This document shows, one piece after another, positions 1 through 8,622 of a stretch of DNA of 11,565 nucleotides. Source of the stretch: Pseudomonadota bacterium (lineage in GTDB: Bacteria > Pseudomonadota > Gammaproteobacteria > UBA5335); assembly GCA_021783685.1 (NCBI GenBank), contig JAJXTQ010000030.1:1-11565 (forward strand), given 5' to 3'. Below the pieces are notes generated by a model. It was not told the DNA's origin. It searched no databases and saw only the letters and a program-made list of their open reading frames with translations. Numbering within the stretch: the first letter of the stretch is position 1; every line of letters starts with the position of its first letter. The position numbers and the translations under genes were made by a program.

Positions 1-3000
1 CGCAGCCGCGACCACCGCCCGGCCTGTGCCAACGGGCTCGCATGCGCCGCCCGCCGCGCGCTGCCGAAATCGCCGCGGCGCATGCGCCGCCGGGGCCGCC
101 GGAACGCGGCGAAGCCGTCGGCCGTCGCCAGTCCCCACCCGATGAGCTCGGTCAGCGCCGTATCGACGTGGCTGGGCAGCAGGCCGCTCTCGGCGATGAG
201 TTCTTCATGAAACAGTGCGCCGCCGTTCTCCAGCGCCGCCAGGAGACTTTGCGCAGCGCCGGACAGCGGGATCGTGCCCGGATCGGGCAAGGGCGCCACC
301 GCACGCCAGGCGCGCCATTGTCCGCGCGGAATGAGGGTCAGCGGAATCTGGCGCAGGCTGCTCCCACGAAACCGCGGCCGGTCGCCCGCCTCGCCGGCCT
401 CCGGCAGCGCAAGGCGCAACCAGAGATAGCGCCCCTGTGACAGCAGGGCGTCGAGATCGGCGGGCGCAAAGCCCTTGATCCGGGCCGACAGGAGCTCGCC
501 TTCCCAGGCCGGCGCCGGCGCCGACCAGCCGGCCAGCCGGTCCAGCGCCGCGCACAAGGCATCCGGACCCTGCGGCGGTGCGTCTAGGCCGTGCCAGTGC
601 AACAGAAAGCGCTGAAAATCCGCCGCGCCGACCGTGTCCTGCTGCGCGCGCCGCCGCTGCAGGCTGGCGCGTTGCAGGCGCGCGAGGACGCGCCGCTCGC
701 ACCACTGCGCCACGCCGGCTGCGGTAAAGCTTCCGGCCATGACCTCGCCCTGCGCCGCCAAGGCTTCGAGCGCCGCCTCCACCGCCGCAACCGCGACGCC
801 CAAGGGCGCGGCAAGCACAGTCGCGGTCGAGGGCGCCTGGCTCGCCAGCCGGTCACGCAGGACGCGCTGCAAAGCCGTGGCGCATGCGCTCGATCCCCCG
901 GACGCCTGGCAGGCGGACTGCACCTCGGCGAGCCGTTCGCGCGCCACCCACAACGGGGCATCGGAGCCCCGGCTGAGCGCGTGGGCACGCCCCGCCGCGC
1001 ACAGAGCCGCAAACCACGTCGCGGCCTCGGGGTGACAGGCAGCGCCTTCATGAGCGTCGAGAAAGCCGCAGACCTCGAGCGCATCGAGCAGTTCCTCGGC
1101 GTCGCGCGGCGGCGGCCGGAGCTGCGCTTGGACGGCCGCAACGACGGCTTCGTCGCACAGCGTCGGCGCGGCGGCCTCGGTCCAAGCCGCGCTGCGCGTG
1201 GCGATCGCGCGCGTGCGCCGCTCCTCGGCCGCGCCATCGTCGAGAAAGGCATAAGGCTTGGCGTTGATCACCGCTTCGGCCAGGGGCGAGGGGGCCGTCA
1301 GGTCGCGCCCGCTGACCCGCACCGCGCCGGATTCTAGGCCCTGCAGCAGGCGCTCCAGCCCCGCCCCGTCCATCACCTCGTCCAGACTGTCGCGCAAGGT
1401 CTGTTGCACCAGCGGATGATCCGGGATCTCGCGCTCGCCCCGGATGTTCTCCAGACAGGCGAGCTGATCGGGAAAGATCAGCGCAATGAGGTCCTCGGCA
1501 TCCTGACGCTGAAACTGGGGCGGCCGGCGCCGGCCGCCCTGGCGACGCGGGACGGTGAGCGCCGTAGTCGCCACCCAGCGCCAGCGGGCCGGGAAGAACG
1601 GTGCGTCCAGCAGCGCCTGGACGAGCACCGCGCGCACCGTGCGCGAATGCAGGTAGCGCGGCACGTCCAGCAGATCGAAGCGGTGCGTCGGGCCGAGCGA
1701 CAGCAGCAGGCTGTCCTCCAGCGCGGCGGCCTGCAGCTCGAAGTTGAACTGGCGACAGAAGCGCTTGCGCAACGCGAGCCCGAAGGCGCGGTTGATCCGC
1801 GCCCCGAACGGGCTGTGGATGACCAGATGCGGATCGCCGACCTCGTCGAGAAAGCGCTCCAGAATCAGATGATCCTGCGTCGGCAGCGCGCCCAGCGCCG
1901 CATGCGCCGCGGCGAGGTATTGGGTGAGCTGGTCGGCCGCCGGCAGGGCGAGCTGGTAATCCTGCGCCAGCAGCGTGCGCGCCGCATCGATGCCGCCGGC
2001 CTCCAGCGCCGCCGCCACGGCTGCATTCAGACCCGACACCGCCGCGGACAGGGCGTCGCTGCGCCCCGGCGCCTCGCCCAGCCAGAACGGAATGCCCGGC
2101 GGCGCCTCGCCGGCGTCGCTGACCTGCACCCGGTCGGTCTCCACGCGCAGGATGCGGTAGGCGCGATTGCCGAGCTGAAAGATGTCGCCGGCCAGGCTCT
2201 CGAAGGCGAAATCCTCGTTTACCGTGCCGACCCGCACACCCTCGGGCTGCAGGATGACGTCGTAGTCGAACTGATCGGGAATGGCGCCGCCGTTGAGCAG
2301 GGCGCTCAGGCGCGCGCCGCGGCGCGGCCGCAGGATGCCGGCGGCAGCGTCGCGGAACAGATGCGCGCCGCGCCGTCCGCGCCGGGTGTCCACGCCTTCG
2401 GCCAGAAACGCGACGAGCCGATCGAACACGGCCCGCTCGAGCGCCCGGTAGGGCCAGGCGGCGGTGACCTGGGTCCACAGCGCGGCCTCGGTGATTTCGC
2501 CGCGCGCGGCCACCTCGGCCACCATCTGCTGCGCCAGCACATCCAGCGCCCCGGATGGGATCGCCAGCCGGTCGAGCGCGCCCGCGCGGACGGCGTGCAG
2601 CAGGGCGGCGCACTCCGCCAGATCATCGCGGCTGAGTGGGAACAGCCGGCCCTTGGGGGTGCGCCCCACGCCGTGGCCGGAACGCCCGATCCGCTGCAGG
2701 AAGGCGTTGATGCTGCGCGGCGAGCCCAACTGACAGACCAGATCGACCTCGCCGATGTCGATGCCGAGTTCCAGGGATGCCGTCGCCACCAGCACCCGCA
2801 GCGTCCCGGCCTTGAGGCGCGCCTCGGCGTCCAGGCGGTGCTCGCGCGCCAGACTGCCGTGATGCGCCGCCACCTGATCGCGGCCCAGCCGCTCGGCCAA
2901 CTGGCGCGCGACGCGCTCGCACTGCCGGCGCGTATTGACGAAAACCAGCGTGGTGCGATGGGCAAGGGCGCGCTGCGCGAGCCGGTCGTAAAGCTCGCCC

Positions 3001-3776
3001 CAGACCTCGTTCGACAGGACCGCTTCCAGTGGCGCGTCGGGCAGTTCCAGCGCCAGATCCCACTGCCGGCGATGACCGGCGTCGACGATCGCGCATCCGG
3101 CCGGCCGGCCGGTGAGCATCGCGGCGACGGCGGTGAGCGGCTGCGCGGTGGCAGAAAGCCCGATGCGCTGCGCGCGCTGACCCGTCAGGGCGTCGAGCCG
3201 GGTCAGCGACAGGGCGAGGTGTGCGCCGCGCTTGGTGCCGGCGAGTGCGTGGATTTCATCGACGATGACCGTGCGCACCGTGGCGAGCATGCGCCGGCCG
3301 GAGGCGCTGGTGAGCAGGAGATAAAGCGATTCGGGCGTGGTGACGACGATGTGCGGCGGGATGCGCCCCATGCGCTGGCGCTCGCCGGCCGGCGTGTCGC
3401 CGGTGCGCACCCAGGTGCGAATGCCGACGGCTCGTGCGCCCTCGGCCCGCAGCAGCTCGCCGATGCCGTCCAATGGATGCTGCAGGTTCTTTTCGACGTC
3501 GTTGGAGAGCGCCCGCAGCGGCGAGACATAGAGCACGCGCGTCTCGTCGGCCAACCCGTCCGTCAGGGCCTCGCGCACCAGCGCGTCGATCGCCGCCAGA
3601 AAGGCGGCCAGCGTCTTGCCCGAACCGGTCGGCGCGCTGATGAGGGTGTCGCAGCCGGCGGCGATGCGCGGCCAGGCCGCGGCCTGCACCGCCGTCGGCA
3701 CGCCGATCGCCTGCGCAAACCAGCGCCGGGCCGCGGGATGGAATGTTGCGGGAAACACATCGGGCTGGGCAGCCAT
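1..3776 (-). CDS. lhr: Lhr-family ATP-dependent helicase (3' end beyond window)
   Basis: Superfamily 2 DEAD/DEAH-type helicase of the long Lhr type. Characterised Lhr proteins are 3'-to-5' single-strand DNA translocases that unwind RNA:DNA hybrids and are tied to DNA repair. Read from 3776 downward, the frame is open to the window edge, giving 1258 residues; E. coli Lhr has 1538. Visible motifs: Q-motif-like Gln31, Walker A APTGSGKT (48-55), DEIH (173-176), SAT (208-210) and motif VI QRIGRSG (361-367). Beyond the helicase core come Lhr-typical segments, including an AKPYAFLDD stretch (839-847) and a GRWSRL stretch at 1253-1258. The family's C-terminal winged-helix and beta-barrel regions should lie here and past the edge. 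ATG 3776 is the first ATG after an in-frame stop at 3801-3803, with a GAGGGG run only 3 bases upstream, so the ribosome site is poor. It is divergent from ttcA. I saw no frameshift. Confidence 0.93.
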   Translation of the reverse strand, partial: MAAQPDVFPATFHPAARRWFAQAIGVPTAVQAAAWPRIAAGCDTLISAPTGSGKTLAAFLAAIDALVREALTDGLADETRVLYVSPLRALSNDVEKNLQHPLDGIGELLRAEGARAVGIRTWVRTGDTPAGERQRMGRIPPHIVVTTPESLYLLLTSASGRRMLATVRTVIVDEIHALAGTKRGAHLALSLTRLDALTGQRAQRIGLSATAQPLTAVAAMLTGRPAGCAIVDAGHRRQWDLALELPDAPLEAVLSNEVWGELYDRLAQRALAHRTTLVFVNTRRQCERVARQLAERLGRDQVAAHHGSLAREHRLDAEARLKAGTLRVLVATASLELGIDIGEVDLVCQLGSPRSINAFLQRIGRSGHGVGRTPKGRLFPLSRDDLAECAALLHAVRAGALDRLAIPSGALDVLAQQMVAEVAARGEITEAALWTQVTAAWPYRALERAVFDRLVAFLAEGVDTRRGRRGAHLFRDAAAGILRPRRGARLSALLNGGAIPDQFDYDVILQPEGVRVGTVNEDFAFESLAGDIFQLGNRAYRILRVETDRVQVSDAGEAPPGIPFWLGEAPGRSDALSAAVSGLNAAVAAALEAGGIDAARTLLAQDYQLALPAADQLTQYLAAAHAALGALPTQDHLILERFLDEVGDPHLVIHSPFGARINRAFGLALRKRFCRQFNFELQAAALEDSLLLSLGPTHRFDLLDVPRYLHSRTVRAVLVQALLDAPFFPARWRWVATTALTVPRRQGGRRRPPQFQRQDAEDLIALIFPDQLACLENIRGEREIPDHPLVQQTLRDSLDEVMDGAGLERLLQGLESGAVRVSGRDLTAPSPLAEAVINAKPYAFLDDGAAEERRTRAIATRSAAWTEAAAPTLCDEAVVAAVQAQLRPPPRDAEELLDALEVCGFLDAHEGAACHPEAATWFAALCAAGRAHALSRGSDAPLWVARERLAEVQSACQASGGSSACATALQRVLRDRLASQAPSTATVLAAPLGVAVAAVEAALEALAAQGEVMAGSFTAAGVAQWCERRVLARLQRASLQRRRAQQDTVGAADFQRFLLHWHGLDAPPQGPDALCAALDRLAGWSAPAPAWEGELLSARIKGFAPADLDALLSQGRYLWLRLALPEAGEAGDRPRFRGSSLRQIPLTLIPRGQWRAWRAVAPLPDPGTIPLSGAAQSLLAALENGGALFHEELIAESGLLPSHVDTALTELIGWGLATADGFAAFRRPRRRMRRGDFGSARRAAHASPLAQAGRWSRL

Positions 3777-3810
3777 CGACCCCTCACTCAGCAGACGGCC
3801 TCATCACCGG

Positions 3811-3839
3811 GCCGCTCGGTGTTGGACGATCGGTATACT
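3811..3839 (+). promoter_or_regulatory. Candidate ttcA promoter with a good -10 and weak -35
   Basis: TATACT at 3834-3839 matches the sigma-70 -10 consensus at five of six positions. It lies 35 bases before the ttcA start, in the 98-base gap between the divergent lhr and ttcA starts. The position 17 bases upstream (3811-3816, GCCGCT) does not resemble a -35 box, so this is a weak or activator-dependent candidate. The GTATAC core at 3833-3838 is palindromic and could also serve lhr on the other strand. Judged by eye only. Confidence 0.3.
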
Positions 3840-3874
3840 ATGGCGTTCCCGAAGATCCTGCCGAGCCGCCGATC

Positions 3875-4786
3875 ATGTCCGTCCCCGCTGCCGACACCTC
3901 CAACAACTTCAAGCGCCTGCAGAAACGCTTGCGCCACGAGGTCGGCCAGGCGATCCAGGACTACGGCATGATCTCATCCGGCGACAAGGTCATGGTCTGC
4001 CTCTCCGGCGGCAAGGATTCCTACACGCTGCTGGACATCCTGCTCGGCCTGCAGCGCAGCGCGCCGGTCGACTTCGAGATCCTCGCCGTCAATCTCGACC
4101 AGAAGCAACCGGGCTTTCCCGAGACCGTGCTGCCGGACTACCTCACCGCGCTGGGCGTGCCCTTCCACATCATCGAACAGGACACCTACAGCATCGTCCA
4201 GTCGGTGGTGCCCGCCGGGAAGACCACCTGCGGGCTGTGCTCGCGCCTGCGCCGGGGCATCCTCTACCGTTTCGCCGCCGAGCACGGCGTCACCCGGATC
4301 GCACTGGGTCATCATCGCGACGACCTCATCGAAACGCTGTTTCTCAACCTCTTTTTCGGCGGCAAGCTGCAGGCCATGCCGCCCAAGCTCCAGTCCGACG
4401 ACGGTCGCCATATCGTGATCCGGCCACTCGCCTACTGCGCGGAGGCCGACATCGCCCGCTATGCAAGGGCGCGGGCGTTTCCCATCATTCCCTGCAACCT
4501 CTGCGGCTCGCAGGAAAACCTGCAGCGCCAGGCGATCAAGCAGATGATCCAGGACTGGGAACGCCAGTACCCCGGCCGCACCGACTCGATCTTTGCGGCC
4601 CTGCGCAACGTCAGCCCGGCGCATCTGGCCGATCCCGCGCTGTTCGATTTCGCCGGCCTCGGCGCGAACAGGGCGCCGCCCGTCAACTGGCTCGCGGGCG
4701 CAGGCCCCGTGGCCGATGCGCCGACCGCCGCCACAGACACGTCCGGCGAGCAGCCGCTGCGCTTCATGCCCCGCGTGGGGCGCTGA
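3875..4786 (+). CDS. ttcA: tRNA 2-thiocytidine(32) synthetase TtcA
   Basis: TtcA is a cytosolic ATP-dependent, iron-sulfur enzyme that thiolates cytidine 32 in the anticodon loop of certain tRNAs. The 303 residues align along their length with E. coli TtcA (311). Visible motifs: PP-loop SGGKDS (44-49) for ATP binding, CGLC (119-122) and CNLC (207-210). These correspond to the cysteine pairs that supply the ligands of the [4Fe-4S] cluster. GHHRDD (145-150) and the PPKL and IRPLAYC stretches are also family hallmarks. The start at 3875 is chosen because the next residues ([15 protein letters not shown]) match the known N-terminus. The frame stays open to 3743, but that extension would overlap the lhr start and resembles nothing. 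The ribosome site is weak. The gene is single, divergent from lhr and convergent with gluQ, with only 39 bases between the stops. Confidence 0.97.
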   Translation: MSVPAADTSNNFKRLQKRLRHEVGQAIQDYGMISSGDKVMVCLSGGKDSYTLLDILLGLQRSAPVDFEILAVNLDQKQPGFPETVLPDYLTALGVPFHIIEQDTYSIVQSVVPAGKTTCGLCSRLRRGILYRFAAEHGVTRIALGHHRDDLIETLFLNLFFGGKLQAMPPKLQSDDGRHIVIRPLAYCAEADIARYARARAFPIIPCNLCGSQENLQRQAIKQMIQDWERQYPGRTDSIFAALRNVSPAHLADPALFDFAGLGANRAPPVNWLAGAGPVADAPTAATDTSGEQPLRFMPRVGR

Positions 4787-4825
4787 GCGATCCCGCAGGC
4801 CGCGTCCCAGCGGCGCGGGTCGGCC

Positions 4826-5725
4826 TCAGTCCGGGAGCGGCGGCGCTGCCCTGCCGGGGTCGCGCGGGATAGCCCGCGCATCCCAATGCCGGATGGCCCA
4901 GTCGAGCAATGCGTCGGGCTCGATACGGCCGGCCTCGGGCGGCAGCCTCTGCCCGAGGAAATCCAGCGCCAGAGCCAACAGCTTCCCGGGTGACCCGTCC
5001 GCCACCGCCGCGGCGCCCAGTCGCTTGGAGAGCTTTTCACCCTGACGGTCGAGCGCCAGCGGCACGTGGAGGTAGGCCGGCGTCGGCAGGCCCAAAAGGC
5101 GTTGGAGATGGATCTGGCGCGGGGTGGAGGTCAACAGATCCGCGCCGCGCACCACCCGGTCGATCCCCTGGGCCGCGTCGTCGACCACCACGGCGAGCTG
5201 ATAGGCGATGATTCCGTCGGCCCGGCGCAGCACGAAATCGCCGCACAGCGCGTCGAGCGCATGGCGCTGCGAGCCTTGCACGATGTCGTGCCACGCGATG
5301 GGCCTCTCATCCGTCCGCACCCGCCAGGCTGCATGATCCGTTGCCGGGCGAGAACGCGCGCGACAGGTGCCGGGATAGCGATAGCCCTCGGGCCCGGTGA
5401 GCCCGGCCTGCGCGATGTCCGCCCGGGTGCAGGTGCAGGCATAAAGCCAACCGGCTGCCGCGAGATGCGCCAACGCATCCGTGTAGCGCCCGGCGTCCTG
5501 GCTTTGATAGCACACCGCGCCGTCCCAGTGCAGACCGAAGCGTTCGAGGGTGCGCAGATGCGCCTCGGCCATGCCGGGGACGACGCGTGGCCGGTCCAGA
5601 TCCTCGATGCGGACCTGCCAACGTCCGCCTCGCGCGCGCGCATCGAGAAAGCTCGCCAAGGCGGCGACAAGGGAACCGAAATGCAGGGGGCCGGTCGGTG
5701 ATGGGGCGAAGCGGCCACATGCCAT
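4826..5725 (-). CDS. gluQ: Glutamyl-Q tRNA(Asp) synthetase
   Basis: GluQ-RS (YadB) is a truncated glutamyl-tRNA synthetase paralogue. It activates glutamate without tRNA and attaches it to the queuosine at position 34 of tRNA-Asp. The 299 residues match the family's usual size and lack an anticodon-binding domain. Visible motifs: the N-terminal FAPSPTGPLHFGSL (6-19) holds the HIGH-like signature (HFG), and KLSKR (231-235) is the KMSKS-like loop. Cys97, Cys99, Tyr117 and Cys121 fit the zinc-binding pattern known from E. coli YadB. The start at 5725 puts the HFG motif at the usual distance from the N-terminus and has a CGGAAG run 8 bases upstream. It follows dksA by 32 bases on the same strand, the conserved gammaproteobacterial dksA-gluQ order. 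I saw no intrinsic terminator between them, so co-transcription is likely. Confidence 0.95.
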   Translation of the reverse strand: MACGRFAPSPTGPLHFGSLVAALASFLDARARGGRWQVRIEDLDRPRVVPGMAEAHLRTLERFGLHWDGAVCYQSQDAGRYTDALAHLAAAGWLYACTCTRADIAQAGLTGPEGYRYPGTCRARSRPATDHAAWRVRTDERPIAWHDIVQGSQRHALDALCGDFVLRRADGIIAYQLAVVVDDAAQGIDRVVRGADLLTSTPRQIHLQRLLGLPTPAYLHVPLALDRQGEKLSKRLGAAAVADGSPGKLLALALDFLGQRLPPEAGRIEPDALLDWAIRHWDARAIPRDPGRAAPPLPD

Positions 5726-5757
5726 GGCCGCGGCTTCCGGCACAGCGGTGACGGGGT

Positions 5758-6210
5758 TCAGCCCCCCATCTGGCGCTCGCGGATCTCGTCGAGCGTCTTG
5801 CAGTCCACGCATTGCGTGGCGGTGGGGCGCGCCTCGAGGCGGCGGATGCCGATTTCGACGCCGCAGCTTTCGCAATAGCCGTAGTCCCCTGCGTCCAGCG
5901 CGCCCAGGGCTTCGTCGATCTTCTTCAGCAGCTTGCGCTCGCGGTCGCGGGTGCGCAGCTCGAGACTGAAGTCGGACTCCTGGCTGGCCCGGTCGTTGGG
6001 ATCGGGAAAATTGGCGGCTTCGTCCTGCATGTGGTGCAGGGTGCGGTCGACCTCCTCCATCAGCTCCCGTTTCCACGCCTGCAGTATGGCCCGGAAATGG
6101 GCCTGCTGGGCGGCGTTCATGTACTCCTCGCCGTCCCGGATCGGGTAGGGCTCGAAGCCTTTCACGGGGGGGTTGATGGAGGGCTGGCTCGTCTGATCGG
6201 TGGCCGCCAT
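5758..6210 (-). CDS. dksA: RNA polymerase-binding transcription factor DksA
   Basis: DksA enters the RNA polymerase secondary channel and, with ppGpp, represses rRNA promoters and activates amino-acid promoters in the stringent response. The 150 residues match E. coli DksA (151) over almost the whole length, diverging only at the first ~20 residues. Visible: a long coiled-coil hairpin (about 35-105) with the tip NFPDPNDRA (67-75), which keeps equivalents of E. coli Asn68, Asp71, Asp74 and Ala76. A four-cysteine zinc finger follows (Cys113, Cys116, Cys134, Cys137) around the GVEIGIRRLEARPTA core. The start is fixed by GAGGAG at 6218-6223 with a 7-base spacer. A candidate promoter lies at 6270-6298. 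The gene leads the likely dksA-gluQ transcript. Having all four cysteines, it belongs to the zinc-binding class and not the cysteine-poor DksA2 class. Confidence 0.98.
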   Translation of the reverse strand: MAATDQTSQPSINPPVKGFEPYPIRDGEEYMNAAQQAHFRAILQAWKRELMEEVDRTLHHMQDEAANFPDPNDRASQESDFSLELRTRDRERKLLKKIDEALGALDAGDYGYCESCGVEIGIRRLEARPTATQCVDCKTLDEIRERQMGG

Positions 6211-6269
6211 CGCGGTACTCCTCGCTAATCACCGGACCCGAGGGGGCCTGAGCAAAAATAAACCGCGAT

Positions 6270-6298
6270 TGTATATCAGAGCAACCGCCGATCGACAA
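6270..6298 (-). promoter_or_regulatory. Candidate dksA promoter
   Basis: On the minus strand, TTGTCG (6298-6293) and TATACA (6275-6270) are separated by exactly 17 bases. A TG lies one base before the -10, giving an extended -10 form. Transcription would start near 6263, leaving a leader of about 50 bases before the dksA ATG. The leader contains the AT-rich GGTTTATTTTTGC and the GAGGAG ribosome site. The -35 box forms one arm of the perfect inverted repeat CGACAA-N6-TTGTCG (6293-6310), which could be an operator. Judged by eye from consensus matches. Confidence 0.5.
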
Positions 6299-6407
6299 GA
6301 GAAATTGTCGCTCCTCGTCATCCCGCAGGCGGGCACCGGCAACCGCCGCAGCCGGTCAGCGCTCGGGCCGGACGGGGCCCGTCCACCCAACGCCGCACAT
6401 CTTGAGA

Positions 6408-6830
6408 ATGAACCGGCTATCAATGTCATCTGTCGGTATTGCGATTGCCGGCCATCGCGCCCGTGACGCACGCGGCGATGCACGAAATGAACGACGCCGA
6501 ACTCGCGGCAGCGGACGGTCAGGCCATGCTCGGTGGCCGTCTGTTCAATTACGCCGCGTCGTTCGCGTGGAATCCCTCGTATGACGCGCCCGACTTCGAC
6601 GTGACCACGACGCCCGTCCTGGGCGGCGTCGCGGTGGACACAGGTTTCTCCGTGAACTGGGAAGTGTTCCCACCTGGAGCTTCGGCGTCACCGGCAAACA
6701 CTCCGGCACGCCCTACTACACGACGTCGGGGTCCGGCAACTGGGATCCGATCGATTTCAGGTGGTCCAACCGTCGCACCTTTAAATTGTTCGATGACGCA
6801 AGGGCTCGCCGCGCCCATCGGGGCGGACAC
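6408..6830 (+). pseudogene. Frame-disrupted gene for a small exported protein
   Basis: No single frame reads through, but three adjacent pieces look like parts of one protein. From ATG 6408 or 6423, one frame gives a signal-peptide-like start (MSSVGIAIAG). Near 6447-6453 the sense moves to the next frame, which gives IAPVTHA followed by MHEMNDAELAAADGQAMLGG. This is the 'M-D-x-E-L-A-x-x-G-Q' start common just after the signal peptide of some proteobacterial exported proteins. That frame runs sensibly to SVNWEV (about 6665). The first frame then resumes with TWSFGVTGKHSGTPYY, WDPIDFRWSN and FKLFDD (6675 to about 6800), rich in aromatics, Gly and Thr like a beta-rich exported protein. No natural stop is seen before the hairpin at 6834. 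One inserted and one lost base, or sequencing errors, would explain the pattern. The family is not identified. The frame open to 8418 is antisense to the next gene and not meaningful. Confidence 0.5.
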
Positions 6831-6833
6831 GCG

Positions 6834-6862
6834 GGGACAAGGACCGGGACGGTCCTTGTCCC
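6834..6862. terminator. Strong hairpin between convergent genes
   Basis: GGGACAAGGACC (6834-6845) and GGTCCTTGTCCC (6851-6862) are perfect 12-base inverted repeats around a 5-base loop. The hairpin sits between the end of the degraded plus-strand gene and the stop of the minus-strand gene at 6898, where a bidirectional terminator is expected. Neither side has a proper T-run: the plus side continues TCTTGTGC and the minus side is GC-rich. It may therefore act mainly as a transcript-end stabiliser or pause site. Confidence 0.6.
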
Positions 6863-6897
6863 TCTTGTGCATCGTCATCTCCACCAGAGGTCGAGAC

Positions 6898-8391
6898 TCA
6901 GTTCGTGGCCGCCACCTTTGCCGCCGAAACCTCACGCGCCGTCCAGGTCGGCGGGCTGCGCATCTCCTCGGCGAAGCGCCTCGGTCCGCCGGGGCCGACC
7001 GTGTCCGGGAACCAGAGGATGGCGGTCAGCGAAATGTCGAGCTTGCCGACCGGAAATCCGCGCGCATCCACGCCGATGCGTGGCGTCGCTCCCGGAAAGT
7101 CCTCCCAGGGGGTCGTCGCCTTGGGATCGTCCTCATAGAGCAGCCGCAGGTCTTCAGGCCAGCCCGGCGGGATGTCGAAGCGTGCGAACACATCCCAGCC
7201 CAGTCGGCTGTCCATCCACAGCCAGTTCTTGTCGTGCGAAATGGCCGCAGTGCGCTCCAGTTCGCTCAACTTGCCGTCCACGATCGCGTAACCGTCCGGA
7301 TCGCGGCTGCCGGCGGCATTCACCCGCCCGCCCTGGATGTCGTTGAAATCCAGGGCCAGGATGAAGCGCGGCTGATTGAGCACGCGCGTCAGGACCTCGC
7401 CACCCGGGATCTGGATGGAGACCGGCAGGGTGATGCCCTGATCGTAGATCGTGACCTGCGAGAGGATGTTGAAGACCGGGATCCCCGCCACGATGATGCG
7501 CAGCTTGAGCAGACCGGTGGTCCGGACCACGCCGTCCTTGGCAAAGATCAGCTCGGGGCGAATGTTGTCCATGGTGTTGAAGCGCAGTTTCGGCCAGGCG
7601 GTGAAAACGCCCGTCTCCAGCTCGCCGTAGATGGCGTCCAGCACCCGCTTGTCCTGGCGCGGCCCCACGTTGGCACGAAAATCCTGGAAATCCAGGAAAT
7701 TCGCCGGATTCGTGCGGAACTGGAAATAGGTGTTGTTCGAGATGCCGGTCTTGGCGTCGAAGGACACGTAATCCGCCGGGTTGCGGCGCGCATCGCCCTC
7801 CACCAGATAGGCATAGCGCTGCTTGCCGTCGTGCTCGAACGCCAGCTCCTTGAGGATGCGCCCTTCGACCGCGCCGTGCCGGGTCGCGTCGTAGGGCTCA
7901 TAGCCGGTGTCCCGGTACATGAACACGATTTCGTCGACCGGATCGACGACCCCGTAGCGGCCCTGCACCTTGTTGGGCGATACCTCCGGCAGAAAGACCC
8001 AGCCCTTCTCATCCATCTCGTCGATCTGGAACGGGATGGGCTGCATGCGGTCACCCCGCACCACCATCACCGAGACCCGGTCCACACTCTGCCCCGCCAA
8101 TCCGGCCACCGCGGATCCCTTGATCACCACCGGATACAGATAGCTGTAATGGCTCAGATCAAGCCTTTCGATCGCCTGGATCAATTGTTCCGGCGTGAGC
8201 GCCCGCAACAAAGACATGTTGTTGACGAGATAGGTCGGATCGTTGCGGTAGGCGGTCACCGCCTGCTCGAAGGTCGCGGCGTCCACCTTGCCATAAGCAA
8301 TTGGCTCGGCCGCCTCGGCCGCCGCAGCCAACATCGCGAGAGTCACGACCGCCCGCCACGCGGACCGCCCGACGTTCATCCATGTCGCCAT
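6898..8391 (-). CDS. Exported protein of unknown function
   Basis: I do not recognise this 497-residue protein. It has a clear signal peptide: positive Arg9 and Arg13, a hydrophobic stretch at 14-25 and a likely signal peptidase I cut after AEA (25-27). The mature part should be periplasmic or outer-membrane associated. It has no lipobox, no further obvious membrane segment and apparently no cysteine. A helical N-terminal part (about 37-77) precedes a mostly beta-predicted body. Two motifs stand out: PIPFQIDEMDE (118-128) and DEIVFMYRDTG (153-163), a pairing of 'PFQ-D-D' with 'DE-VF' that suggests a beta-sandwich binding module (inference). The start at 8391 is preferred because AAGGAGG lies 8 bases upstream; an ATG at 8397 is too close to it. 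It is divergent from the amidohydrolase gene at 8623, so joint control or a shared pathway is possible but unproven. Confidence 0.9.
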   Translation of the reverse strand: MATWMNVGRSAWRAVVTLAMLAAAAEAAEPIAYGKVDAATFEQAVTAYRNDPTYLVNNMSLLRALTPEQLIQAIERLDLSHYSYLYPVVIKGSAVAGLAGQSVDRVSVMVVRGDRMQPIPFQIDEMDEKGWVFLPEVSPNKVQGRYGVVDPVDEIVFMYRDTGYEPYDATRHGAVEGRILKELAFEHDGKQRYAYLVEGDARRNPADYVSFDAKTGISNNTYFQFRTNPANFLDFQDFRANVGPRQDKRVLDAIYGELETGVFTAWPKLRFNTMDNIRPELIFAKDGVVRTTGLLKLRIIVAGIPVFNILSQVTIYDQGITLPVSIQIPGGEVLTRVLNQPRFILALDFNDIQGGRVNAAGSRDPDGYAIVDGKLSELERTAAISHDKNWLWMDSRLGWDVFARFDIPPGWPEDLRLLYEDDPKATTPWEDFPGATPRIGVDARGFPVGKLDISLTAILWFPDTVGPGGPRRFAEEMRSPPTWTAREVSAAKVAATN

Positions 8392-8622
8392 AGTCATCTC
8401 CTCCTTGATCGTTCTTAGGTGTCGTCCCTCATGCCGGTCGTGGCCGATGCCACTAAACCACTGAACGGACGAAAAAAGCATAGGTCACCCAGCGGGACTT
8501 GCATTTTTCTTTTATTGCGCGGCGGGCTTATGATGGGTCAGGAAAACGGACGACCGGCCCCGCCCGCGGCGGCCCGGCGCATCGACAAGCCGCAGGATGC
8601 GGTCACGAGGAGGAGAAGACGC
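8392..8622. promoter_or_regulatory. Divergent intergenic control region
   Basis: These 231 bases separate two head-to-head genes and should hold both promoters. On the plus side, TATGAT (8529-8534) is a reasonable -10, with only TTTCTT 17 bases upstream. On the minus side, TATGCT (plus-strand positions 8477-8482) is a possible -10 without a good -35. The T- and A-rich stretches at 8472-8477 and 8503-8516 stand out from the GC-rich background. Both ends carry strong ribosome sites: AAGGAGGAG at 8406-8398 for the minus gene and AGGAGG at 8608-8613 for the plus gene. No convincing operator palindrome was seen. Confidence 0.4.

Noticed and set aside
40..90. Repeated GCATGCGCCGC at the left edge.
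   Set aside because: It lies inside the lhr coding frame in an Arg/Ala-rich stretch; two copies are explained by codon bias.
3743..3874. 44-codon N-terminal extension of ttcA.
   Set aside because: It overlaps the lhr start, has no family similarity, and the internal ATG matches the known TtcA N-terminus.
1404..3971. Plus-strand open frame of 855 codons, and other long frames over 1-3776.
   Set aside because: They lie opposite or out of frame with lhr, whose own frame has the full helicase motif set. Long antisense frames are expected in GC-rich coding DNA, and the translations resemble no protein.
4787..4825. Possible terminator between ttcA and gluQ.
   Set aside because: Only a 5-base CCGCG/CGCGG pairing with a 9-base loop and no T-run on either strand.
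4826..6298. One 490-codon minus-strand frame running from upstream of dksA through gluQ.
   Set aside because: Its first part is dksA read out of frame. dksA and gluQ each have their own start and family-typical length, so there is no fusion.
6439..8418. Plus-strand open frame of 659 codons continuing from the degraded exported gene.
   Set aside because: Beyond about 6670 it reads arginine/proline-rich noise, then runs antisense to the exported-protein gene at 6898-8391. Only the first ~75 codons after 6439 look like real protein.
8419..8622. 68-codon N-terminal extension of the amidohydrolase.
   Set aside because: A strong ribosome site directly before ATG 8623 and the family-typical N-terminal strand starting there argue for the shorter protein.
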